Assembly: GCA_025964405.1 (NCBI GenBank)
Contig: JAOPYW010000101.1
Span: 1 to 19,424 of the forward strand
Source of the DNA: Thermoleophilia bacterium
Lineage (GTDB): Bacteria; Actinomycetota; Thermoleophilia; Gaiellales; SKUG01
Direction of reading: 5' to 3'
Length of the DNA: 19,424 nt
Positions 7,489 through 15,044 of the stretch are shown piece by piece. A program made the translations under genes and the position numbers. The notes under the pieces were generated by a model that worked only from the letters and a program-made list of their open reading frames with translations, was not told the DNA's origin and searched no databases. The number at the start of each line of letters is the position of its first letter. Position 1 is the stretch's first letter.

Positions 7489-7507
7489 TCGTACGATCGA
7501 CGTACGA
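7489..7507. promoter_or_regulatory. Inverted repeat overlapping a possible -10 of the first response regulator
   Basis: TCGTACG (7489-7495) and CGTACGA (7501-7507) form a perfect 7-bp inverted repeat with the 5-base spacer ATCGA. A TANNNT element, TACGAT, spans 7492-7497. The site lies about 30 bases upstream of the TTG start at 7538, where an autoregulatory operator would sit. Confidence 0.35.
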
Positions 7508-7537
7508 AGTCCATTTCTGCGGCGAGGCGGGACCCCC

Positions 7538-8200
7538 TTGAACACGACCAACCTTCGGCACCAGGCAAACGTGGTGATCGTGCACGAGCTCCCGCTCATG
7601 CGCCGGGCGCTCCGCGCCGCCCTCGCCACCGACGCCCGACTCCGTATCGTCGGCTCGACGGCGTTCGACGCGATCGGCATCTCGCTCGCACTCGACCGGC
7701 GGCCGGATGCCATCCTCATCGACCCGGCGGGCGACGCCGACACGCGCGTTGCGACCGTGGAGGCGCTCCACCACGCCGCCCCGACGGCCGCGATCATCGT
7801 GATGCTGTCGCACGACGTGGTCGTCGACGTCGGCGCCCTCCGCGGCGCCGGCGCCACCTCGTTCATCGACTGCTACGCACACTCCGACGAGGTACTGGCC
7901 GCAGTCTCCAGCTGGTGCAACCGCCTGCTGAAGTCGCACCGGGAGTCCGGGCAGGAAGCTGGCACACGCCGGCCGTGGAACGGCTCCCCGGATTCGGGAC
8001 GCCTCGAGACGATCGACCTCGACCTGCTCCAGCTCGTGGCCGAAGGCCACACCGACGAGCAGATCGCGCAGCGGCTGTACATCTCGTCGCGCACGGTGCA
8101 GAAGCACCTCGCTCGGCTCCGCACCGCCACGGCGTGCGCGAACCGGCCCCAGCTGGTCGCGTGGTACATGCGGTCGGTGACGACGCACGCCCACGGCTGA
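7538..8200 (+). CDS. LuxR/NarL-type response regulator with degenerate receiver domain
   Basis: From the TTG at 7538 (GAGGCGGGA upstream) the protein has 220 residues. Residues 11-125 form a receiver fold and residues 155-215 a LuxR-type helix-turn-helix with VAEGHTDEQIAQRLYISSRT and VQKHLARLR. The receiver is atypical. The metal-binding acidic pair is His16-Glu17 (IVHELPLM), the phosphoacceptor position keeps Asp62 (ILIDP), the conserved Thr is Ser91, and the conserved Lys appears to be Cys112 (SFIDCYA). Phosphorylation-independent or altered signalling is therefore likely. The ATG at 7470 is an alternative in-frame start adding 23 residues. It resembles the second regulator (9787-10443), for example PLMRRAL versus PLMRTAL, and probably arose with it by duplication. 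Confidence 0.85.
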   Translation: MNTTNLRHQANVVIVHELPLMRRALRAALATDARLRIVGSTAFDAIGISLALDRRPDAILIDPAGDADTRVATVEALHHAAPTAAIIVMLSHDVVVDVGALRGAGATSFIDCYAHSDEVLAAVSSWCNRLLKSHRESGQEAGTRRPWNGSPDSGRLETIDLDLLQLVAEGHTDEQIAQRLYISSRTVQKHLARLRTATACANRPQLVAWYMRSVTTHAHG

Positions 8201-8391
8201 TCGCGCGGGATCGCGGCTGGAGCGTGCGGCATCCCGCACGCCGTGCGCGTCGGTGAATCATGTGCTGCATCCAGCACGGCTGCGTGCGGGATCAGGACGT
8301 ACCGATCGAATCTGGCTGCGACGAGCCATCCTCCGACAATCGCAGCGATTACTCTCCCAGTCGAACTGTTGCGTCGACCTAGGAGTTCCCG
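8201..8391. other. Intergenic region with a hairpin upstream of the kinase genes
   Basis: No gene was found here. GCGTGCGG (8222-8229) and CCGCACGC (8234-8241) form a perfect 8-bp stem with a 4-base loop 21 bases after the regulator stop, a possible terminator without a T run. TACTCT at 8350-8355 fits a TANNNT -10 box for the downstream leader ORF. Nothing else is clear. Confidence 0.35.
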
Positions 8392-8445
8392 ATGACTGCC
8401 CGAGCATGCTGCGTAGCCCTGAGTGAACTGCACGGTCGATGGTGA
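8392..8445 (+). CDS. Putative 17-residue leader peptide (upstream ORF)
   Basis: A small ORF, MTARACCVALSELHGRW, starts at an ATG preceded by TAGGAG at a 6-base spacing. That is a better ribosome-binding site than the one before the large downstream gene. Its TGA overlaps an ATG at 8445 (TGATG), the classic arrangement for translational coupling, and that ATG is in frame with the downstream kinase-like gene. Two adjacent cysteines at positions 6-7 recall Cys-containing leader peptides described in mycobacteria, but two codons are weak evidence. It may be a regulatory leader or a chance ORF. Confidence 0.4.
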   Translation: MTARACCVALSELHGRW

Positions 8446-9161
8446 TGGACGTCGGCTTCGAACGGCACGCACTCGAGGTGGGCCAGCTCTTTCGCACCAT
8501 CAACGACAGCATCGCATCACCGTACGACGAACCCTCGATCGTCGACACCGTGACCGTGCTCTGCGAGTGCGCGTTGGTGGAGTGCGTCGACGAGATCGAG
8601 ATCCCCCTCAGGACCTTTCGTGACGTGCACCTGAACGCCTCATGGTTCGCCATTCGGCCCGAACACGTGACCATGCACGAGAGTCTCGTGGTGATGCGCG
8701 AGCCCGGCTACTGGGTCGTGGCGAACCCCGTCGTGCCCCTCGCCGACGAACCGCGCGACGTAGCGCCGACCTTCGACCAGCTGCTCGTCGACGCCCTGCG
8801 CCTCGCCGTCGCGCATCGTCGGGCGGCCAGGGCGCGCGCAGACGCCATCACACGCGAGCTCGAACTCCTCCAGGCCCAGGCGACGCGCGCACGACGCTCG
8901 GCCGAACGTTACGAAGGCGCCCTCGTGCAGTACGACCGGCTCATGCGCCACCGCATCGCGAACCCACTCACGGTCATCTGCGGCGTGGCCACGACGCTGC
9001 GCGACGTCATCGGTGTCGACATCGAGCAGCAGCGCGTGCTGCTCGACGCCCTGGTGGAACAGACCCGCCAGCTCGAGCAGGTCGCGCTCGAACCGTTTCC
9101 GCTCGTGCCCTCGGAACGTGGCGTCAGGCCATGGCCGTCGACGGAAGGCGACCTGTCATGA
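8439..9161 (+). CDS. Cys-motif sensor-like protein with histidine-kinase dimerisation-like helix, no ATPase domain
   Basis: This 240-residue protein may start at ATG 8439 or at ATG 8445, which overlaps the leader ORF stop. Residues about 14-98 resemble a small actinobacterial domain of unknown function, starting LFRTINDSI and carrying C-E-C-x4-C (Cys42, 44, 49), an RTFRDVH segment, RPEH and a final GYWVVANP. I recall this pattern from unnamed proteins and do not know its function; the cysteines could bind metal. Residues about 110-168 are a charged coiled coil. Residues 166-215 contain MRHRIANPLTVICGVATTLR, similar to an H-box (His171) with Asn-Pro, followed by a second helix. The catalytic ATPase domain of a kinase is absent. 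Its stop overlaps the next start (ATGA), and that next gene supplies an ATPase domain. Confidence 0.7.
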   Translation: MVMDVGFERHALEVGQLFRTINDSIASPYDEPSIVDTVTVLCECALVECVDEIEIPLRTFRDVHLNASWFAIRPEHVTMHESLVVMREPGYWVVANPVVPLADEPRDVAPTFDQLLVDALRLAVAHRRAARARADAITRELELLQAQATRARRSAERYEGALVQYDRLMRHRIANPLTVICGVATTLRDVIGVDIEQQRVLLDALVEQTRQLEQVALEPFPLVPSERGVRPWPSTEGDLS

Positions 9162-9790
9162 CCGCGCGGCTGGTGGACGAGACACCGATCAGGGATTCGG
9201 AGCTGCGCCGCACGCTCCATGACGAGGTGCTGCAGCTGCTCGAGTACCTCTCGACCGGTGGGCATGGCCAGTTGTCGGAGCCGCCGCAGTACCAGCACCT
9301 GGCGCGCGAGGCAGCCACGACGCTGCGTGAGCTGCTCGACGGCGATGCCGCTGCGGCGTCCGGCACGCTGGATGCCGCGCTGCAGGAGATCATCCGCACC
9401 GCGCTCCACCCGAACCGGCCCACGACCATCCGTGTGCGGCGTGACGCCCAGGCGGCGGCACTTCCTGCACGGCAGTTCCTGCCGGTGGTCGGCGCCGCTC
9501 GCGAAGCCCTGCGCAATGCGCTCCGGCACGCTGAATCGACGGCCATCGAGCTTGCGTGGCGCTGCGACTCGCAGTGCCTCACCGTGATCGTCGACGACGA
9601 CGGCTGCGGCATGGACCCCGACGTCGAACTCGGATTCGGCACGACGGAATCGATCATCGGCCGCATGCACGATGCGGGTGGCACCTCGACGATCGCTTCG
9701 AACCGTCGCGGCGGAACCCGCGTGACGCTCCGCCAACCCCTGTCGGCCGTCCCCCAGGACGACGAACTGCTCTCCCCTGAAGGCTGGTGA
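9158..9790 (+). CDS. Soluble NarL-class histidine kinase, minimal (no sensor domain)
   Basis: This 210-residue protein starts at an ATG with GGAAGG upstream, inside the previous stop (ATGA). Residues 14-62 form a HisKA_3-like dimerisation helix with LRRTLHDEVLQLLEYL, where His21 is the expected phosphoacceptor of the HDxxxQ type. Residues 105-195 are an HATPase_c domain: N-box REALRNALRHA (Asn120), G1 box DDDGCGMD, GFGTTESIIGRM and G2 box RGGTRVTLRQP. It has no membrane span and no input domain, so it must receive its signal through a partner; the upstream co-translated Cys-motif protein is the natural candidate. It overlaps the regulator start by 4 bases (GTGA), so the pair is a cognate two-component system. 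Length is much shorter than typical NarL-class kinases. Confidence 0.88.
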   Translation: MTARLVDETPIRDSELRRTLHDEVLQLLEYLSTGGHGQLSEPPQYQHLAREAATTLRELLDGDAAAASGTLDAALQEIIRTALHPNRPTTIRVRRDAQAAALPARQFLPVVGAAREALRNALRHAESTAIELAWRCDSQCLTVIVDDDGCGMDPDVELGFGTTESIIGRMHDAGGTSTIASNRRGGTRVTLRQPLSAVPQDDELLSPEGW

Positions 9791-10443
9791 CCCCCATGCA
9801 TACCTCCATCTCCGTGATCGTGGTCGATGATTTCCCCCTCATGCGCACCGCGCTCGCACACGCCCTCGACGAGGACGATCGCATCTCGGTGATCGCCAGC
9901 TGCACCGATGCGCGCAACCTGCTCGACGAGCTCGTGCTCCGCACGCCCGATGTCATCCTGCTCGACCTGCAGCTCCCCGACCTGCACGGGCCGGAACTCG
10001 TCGAACGGATCCGTCGCCTGCACCCGGTGCCGCGGATCCTGGCGTGCACCGCGAGCGAGCGCACCGCCACGGTCTCGGCCGTGCTCAATGCCGGAGCCGC
10101 AGGTTATGCCGTCAAGCGCCAGACGGCGAGTGAGATCGCCGACGCGGTCGTCTCGGTGCACGACGGCAACCACTTCGTCGCGCCTCAGGTCACGGCGGCT
10201 CTCCTTCGCTGCAACGTCGCCCCCGATTCGAACACCGGGGCGCCGATCCTGCAGTGCCTCGCCGACATCGAGCTCGAGATCCTCCGCCTGCTCGTGGCGG
10301 GCGCCACCGACGACATGATCGCACGCTCCCTCTACGTCTCACCGCGCACGATCCAGAACCGACTGACACGCATCCGACGCTTCGCCGGAGTCAGTCGCCG
10401 AACCGAACTGACGCGCTGGGCTGTCGAGAACCGTCTCGCCTGA
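9787..10443 (+). CDS. NarL/FixJ-type response regulator
   Basis: From GTG 9787, which overlaps the kinase stop (GTGA) and has GAAGG 4 bases upstream, the protein has 218 residues. The ATG four codons in is an alternative start. The receiver is canonical: Asp14-Asp15, phosphoacceptor Asp60 in VILLDLQLPDLHG, Thr88 and Lys110 in GYAVKRQTA. A LuxR helix-turn-helix spans about residues 156-212 (LLVAGATDDMIARSLYVSPR, then TIQNRLTRIRRF). It is the expected phosphorylation target of the kinase encoded immediately upstream and a DNA-binding transcription factor. The surface-protein gene at 10893 is the nearest downstream target candidate. The 3' 250 or so bases are duplicated in decayed form directly downstream. 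Confidence 0.93.
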   Translation: MTPMHTSISVIVVDDFPLMRTALAHALDEDDRISVIASCTDARNLLDELVLRTPDVILLDLQLPDLHGPELVERIRRLHPVPRILACTASERTATVSAVLNAGAAGYAVKRQTASEIADAVVSVHDGNHFVAPQVTAALLRCNVAPDSNTGAPILQCLADIELEILRLLVAGATDDMIARSLYVSPRTIQNRLTRIRRFAGVSRRTELTRWAVENRLA

Positions 10444-10892
10444 GTTCGCCCTGGCGCGTGCCAGGTGACCGCAGCCGTCGTGCGCTGCAGGGTGGCCGCC
10501 GACCCGAACGCGGGCGGTTCGTGGCTGCGGCACTCGACCGACCCCGGGGTCGATGCGGCCCGCCCAACTGGTGGTGGTCGCCGCCGACGCACCGCAGCAT
10601 GCGCTCGCGGCGCCCTGCCGTGCGTGATCGACATCGACTGACACTCATCCGACCGTTCGCCGGAGTCTGCCCCGGCGTCGAACTGACGCACTGGCCAGTG
10701 GCGAAGCGTCACGCCCCGAGTGGCCGGATGCAGGATCCCGCACCTTCCGATGCGGGGACCAGCGACGTCTCTCCTTTCACCTCGCGAACGCAGTGCAGCG
10801 CTGCTCCCCAGAGGCAGAAGCTTGCCCGAGGCGGGAGTTATTCCGCTCCAGTCATCCAACCCACCCGGTCACCGGGCGAAAGGATCCACATC
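10444..10892. other. Long intergenic region before the surface-protein gene
   Basis: Apart from the decayed regulator copy, the region holds a small hairpin, CCCGCA (10737-10742) with TGCGGG (10751-10756), which may end the regulator operon. It also has a 13-base palindrome, CCCGGTCACCGGG (10864-10876), immediately upstream of the ribosome-binding site GAAAGGA (10878-10884) of the surface-protein gene. The palindrome may be an operator or may fold over the ribosome-binding site. No convincing -10 or -35 was identified. Confidence 0.4.
10462..10718 (+). pseudogene. Decayed tandem copy of the response-regulator DNA-binding end
   Basis: The bases align almost without gaps to 10187-10443 of the preceding regulator gene. 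The first part reads QVTAAVVRC-RVAADPNAG against QVTAALLRC-NVAPDSNTG. The last part reads RLTLIRPFAGV, then ELTHWPVAKRHA, against RLTRIRRFAGV, then ELTRWAVENRLA. The distance between the two conserved ends is one base shorter in the copy (149 versus 150), so the halves lie in different frames, and the stop codon has become CCG. Many differences in the first part fall at third codon positions, which suggests that the copy was translated for a time before it broke. No receiver domain precedes it. It is called from internal comparison alone. Confidence 0.75.
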
Positions 10893-12587
<1,695 letters not shown>

Positions 12588-12627
12588 CGGCACGTAGCGA
12601 CAGGACGTCATCCCCAGGACGGACAGC

Positions 12628-12660
12628 GATGGTGGGTCGGAACCTTTCCGGCCCACCATC
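12628..12660. terminator. Strong bidirectional terminator hairpin
   Basis: Bases 12628-12642 pair with 12646-12660 as a 15-bp stem (one G-T pair) around the loop CCT. It lies between the converging surface-protein and rimK genes, 40 bases past each stop, and can serve both. Confidence 0.8.
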
Positions 12661-12702
12661 GTGTCTTCCGTGCCGGCGACGTTCACCGCACGGCTCGATG
12701 CG

Positions 12703-13746
12703 TCAGGCGCCGACGCGGTCGCGCTTCGCCTTGCGGGGAGCGTGCTCCTCGACGTACTGCACGATCGCGCCCGCCACGTCGACCTCGCTCGCCTGCTCGA
12801 TGCCCTCGAGCCCGGGCGACGCGTTCACCTCGATCACGAGCGGCCCGCGATCCGACCGCAGGATGTCGACGCCGGCGATCGGGAGCCCGAGCGCCTTGGC
12901 CGCCTTGACGGCCAGACGTCGCTCGCGCTGCGTGAGCGTCACCTTCTCGGTGGTGCCGCCCTGGTGCACGTTGGCCCGGAACACGCCCGGTGCACCGACG
13001 CGCCGCATGGCAGCCACGACCCGGCCGCCGATGACGATGACGCGGATGTCGGCACCCTTCGCCTCCTTGATGAACTCCTGCACGATCACGTCGGCCTTGA
13101 GTCCCTCGAACGCCTGGAGCACGCTCTTGGCGGCCTTCTTGGTCTCGGCGAGCACGACGCCCACCCCCTGCGTTCCCTCGAGCAACTTGATCACGACGGG
13201 TGGTCCCGACAGACGATCGAGCAGGTGGTCGAGGTCGGACGACTTGCGCGCGAACAACGTGTGCGGGATGGCCACGCGCTCGCGAGCGAGCACCTGCAGC
13301 GACCGCAACTTGTCGCGCGCGCGTGCGAGGGCGATCGACGGGGTGGCCGAGAAGACTCCCTGGGTCTCGAACTGCCGCACGATCGCCGAGCCGTACTCGG
13401 TCACCGATGACCCGATGCGCGGGATGACGGCGTCGATGCCGGTCAGCACCTCGCCCTCGTAGAAGACCGCTGGCCCCGTGTTGCGCACCTCCACGTAGCA
13501 GCGCGTGTGATCCACGACGCGCACCTCGTGGCCGCGCGCCACGGTCGCCTCGACCAGGCGGCGCGTCGAGTACAGGCGCTGGCCGCGTGACAGCACGAGG
13601 ATCTTGAGCGGGCGCGGTGTGGCCGTCTCGACGACGGGCGTGGTCACCGGATGCGGGTCGCCGTGGCGGCGGTGCACGTCGCTCGACGGGTCGGCGCCGG
13701 AATGCGCGGGGACGGGGGTCGGTTCGGCGTTGGGGGAGCTGCTCAC
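12703..13746 (-). CDS. rimK: RimK-family ATP-grasp ligase (ribosomal protein S6 glutamate ligase-like)
   Basis: From the GTG at 13746 the protein has 347 residues. RimK adds glutamate to the C-terminus of ribosomal protein S6. Residues 48-135 form the N-terminal fold (LKILVLSRGQRLYSTRRLVE). The ATP-grasp core has VVIKLLEGTQGVGV (Lys187), IVQEF, ADIRVIVIGG (Arg235), GVDIL (Asp294) and VIEVNASPGLEGIE (Glu306, Asn308), so all catalytic residues are kept. The first 47 residues are a Pro/Ser/His-rich, probably disordered extension absent from E. coli RimK. An upstream GTG at 13770 would add 8 residues; I prefer 13746 because CATGAT lies six bases before it. It follows the RimB-like protease gene by 36 bases, a known pairing. 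Confidence 0.9.
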   Translation of the reverse strand: MSSSPNAEPTPVPAHSGADPSSDVHRRHGDPHPVTTPVVETATPRPLKILVLSRGQRLYSTRRLVEATVARGHEVRVVDHTRCYVEVRNTGPAVFYEGEVLTGIDAVIPRIGSSVTEYGSAIVRQFETQGVFSATPSIALARARDKLRSLQVLARERVAIPHTLFARKSSDLDHLLDRLSGPPVVIKLLEGTQGVGVVLAETKKAAKSVLQAFEGLKADVIVQEFIKEAKGADIRVIVIGGRVVAAMRRVGAPGVFRANVHQGGTTEKVTLTQRERRLAVKAAKALGLPIAGVDILRSDRGPLVIEVNASPGLEGIEQASEVDVAGAIVQYVEEHAPRKAKRDRVGA

Positions 13747-13752
13747 GAGCGC

Positions 13753-13758
13753 ATCATG
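13753..13758 (-). promoter_or_regulatory. Putative leaderless -10-like box for rimK (CATGAT)
   Basis: CATGAT, then six bases, then GTG. It shares spacing with five other minus-strand starts in the window but deviates from TANNNT at the first base. It sits in the short gap after the RimB-like gene, so rimK may also be read from the upstream promoter. Confidence 0.3.
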
Positions 13759-13782
13759 CCAGCTCGCCACGGGCCCCGGCGA

Positions 13783-14241
13783 TCACTCCTCCTCGTCGGC
13801 CGGCGTATCCGCGACACGCCGTCGCCTCGCGACGTCGACGAGGAACTTGCCGCGCAGGAGGCGCCGTCCCAGCAACACGGGGAAGTTCATGGCCTCGCGA
13901 TCGGCGAGCGTGAACTCGGTGCGGATCGTCTGGCCCGCGATGATCACGTCGGCCTCGACGACGTGGCGCTCCTGCTCCTCGCCGTTCGACGAGCGCACCA
14001 CCCGCGTGCCGACGCGCCGCGCCCGGAACCGTCGGCCGTTGTAGTCGGGATGCTCGGGGTCGAGCAGGGTGAACGTGATGTGGCGGGAGCCGTCCTCGTG
14101 CTCCTCCTCCACGCTCACGTCGGCACAGTGGATGCTGCTCGTGCGCGCACCCGTGTCGACCTTGGCCTCGAGGCCGAGGAGCCCGAAGCGCGGGAAGTCG
14201 ACGCGTTCGACACGTCCGATGATGCGTTTCTCAGCTGCCAC
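13783..14241 (-). CDS. RimB-like retropepsin-type protease (DUF785 / 'ATP-dependent zinc protease' family)
   Basis: This 152-residue protein is typical in length for the family. It starts at GTG 14241. The key block is EAKVDTGARTSSIHC, with catalytic-type Asp29 in D-T-G-A, as in pepsin-like aspartic proteases. It is followed by VIIAGQTIRTEFTLADREAM and NFPVLLGRRLL, the second conserved motif of the family. Members are commonly encoded beside rimK, and in Pseudomonas the partner RimB modulates S6 glutamylation; I transfer that role by context. Despite older names there is no evident zinc motif. The gene precedes rimK by 36 bases and has TATCAT six bases before its GTG with no Shine-Dalgarno sequence, suggesting a leaderless transcript. 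Confidence 0.85.
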   Translation of the reverse strand: MAAEKRIIGRVERVDFPRFGLLGLEAKVDTGARTSSIHCADVSVEEEHEDGSRHITFTLLDPEHPDYNGRRFRARRVGTRVVRSSNGEEQERHVVEADVIIAGQTIRTEFTLADREAMNFPVLLGRRLLRGKFLVDVARRRRVADTPADEEE

Positions 14242-14247
14242 GAAGCG

Positions 14248-14253
14248 ATGATA
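14248..14253 (-). promoter_or_regulatory. Putative leaderless -10 box for the rimB-like gene (TATCAT)
   Basis: TATCAT fits TANNNT and ends six bases before the GTG start. The stretch lies directly after a strong terminator hairpin, so a fresh promoter is expected here. Confidence 0.5.
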
Positions 14254-14266
14254 CCCGGGAAGACGG

Positions 14267-14298
14267 CGCGGGCGCGGCTGGTGTCAGCCGCGCCCGCG
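14267..14298 (-). terminator. 14-bp perfect terminator hairpin
   Basis: Bases 14267-14280 and 14285-14298 are perfect inverted repeats with a GTGT loop. On the minus strand the hairpin begins 24 bases beyond the stop of the 14323-14937 gene, separating it from the rimB-like promoter. Confidence 0.7.
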
Positions 14299-14322
14299 TA
14301 CTTCGGGTCCTGGGGATCCGGG

Positions 14323-14937
14323 TCAGTGACGCCGCGGTCGCACGCTCCCACCCGACGTGGAGTCGAGGAGGTTGGCGGCCGCGTGCTCGAAGGTGCCGGG
14401 GAGGGGCCCCTCCGAATCCATGCGTGCCATGTCGTCGTCGAGGTTCATCTGGTCGGCCGCCTCGATCGCCTTGGTGGCGACCCGCGCCTTCTGCCAGCGT
14501 CGCGCGGCGACTCCGGCAGCGCCCAGCGTGAGCACGAGGCCGGCGATGCGCAGGGCCGGAACGCCCTTGCTCGCGGTGCGCGCGACCGGGGCCAGTGCGA
14601 TGGCGCGCTGCACGGCCTTGCGCTTCGACGCGTCGTTCCACGCGTTCGCTATGACGGGCACGAGCGCCGAGGCAGCCGCCACGCCGACCTCGACCGCCTG
14701 GCTCTTGCGCAGGTCGGCGCGGAGCTCCTGCACCGAGGGTGCGTCCTTGCGTGCCTTCGCGAAGCGCTTCGACGTCGTCTTCGACGCGTCCTGCGCGCGC
14801 TCGGAGGCCTGCTGCGCGACGATGGCCGCACGGCCGCGCGCGGTCTGCACGACCTCGAGCACGGTGTCGCGTGCCTGACGCAGCTGCTGGGCGTCGGGGA
14901 GTTCGAATGACTGGGTGCGCTTGCGGAAAGTAGGCAT
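14323..14937 (-). CDS. Hypothetical membrane-associated protein with Ala/Lys-rich helix
   Basis: I do not recognise a family. The 204-residue product begins MPTFRKRTQSFELPDAQQLR. Residues 15-75 form a long Ala/Gln/Lys/Arg-rich helix. Two hydrophobic stretches follow, VEVGVAAASALVPVIANAW (about 82-100) and VPALRIAGLVLTLGAAGVAA (about 128-147). The acidic-to-basic C-terminal tail has NLDDDMARMDSEG and ends VRPRRH. It could be a membrane-anchored coiled-coil protein. The AAAGGGG sequence is 13 bases upstream of the ATG, too far for an ideal ribosome-binding site, while CATGCT lies exactly six bases upstream. It is divergent from the aminotransferase gene with a gap of about 107 bases. Confidence 0.7.
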   Translation of the reverse strand: MPTFRKRTQSFELPDAQQLRQARDTVLEVVQTARGRAAIVAQQASERAQDASKTTSKRFAKARKDAPSVQELRADLRKSQAVEVGVAAASALVPVIANAWNDASKRKAVQRAIALAPVARTASKGVPALRIAGLVLTLGAAGVAARRWQKARVATKAIEAADQMNLDDDMARMDSEGPLPGTFEHAAANLLDSTSGGSVRPRRH

Positions 14938-15029
14938 GTAGTGAGCATGACCCCTTTCTGCTGTGGCCAATCGCCTTCGCTCGAGACCCGTGGGCTTTGC
15001 GGCAGGCTTACGCAGGCTCGGGGCCGGGG

Positions 15030-15035
15030 TATGGT
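15030..15035 (+). promoter_or_regulatory. Putative -10 box for the aminotransferase gene (TATGGT)
   Basis: TATGGT is followed by CCCGTC and then CTG-ATG. With the six-base spacing seen elsewhere, transcription would start at the CTG, leaving a 3-base leader before the ATG at 15045. Confidence 0.4.
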
Positions 15036-15044
15036 CCCGTCCTG

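Noticed and set aside
10254..10892. Upstream in-frame extension of the surface-protein ORF
   Set aside because: It is open by chance through the decayed regulator copy. The ATG at 10893 has a good ribosome-binding site and is followed by a signal peptide.
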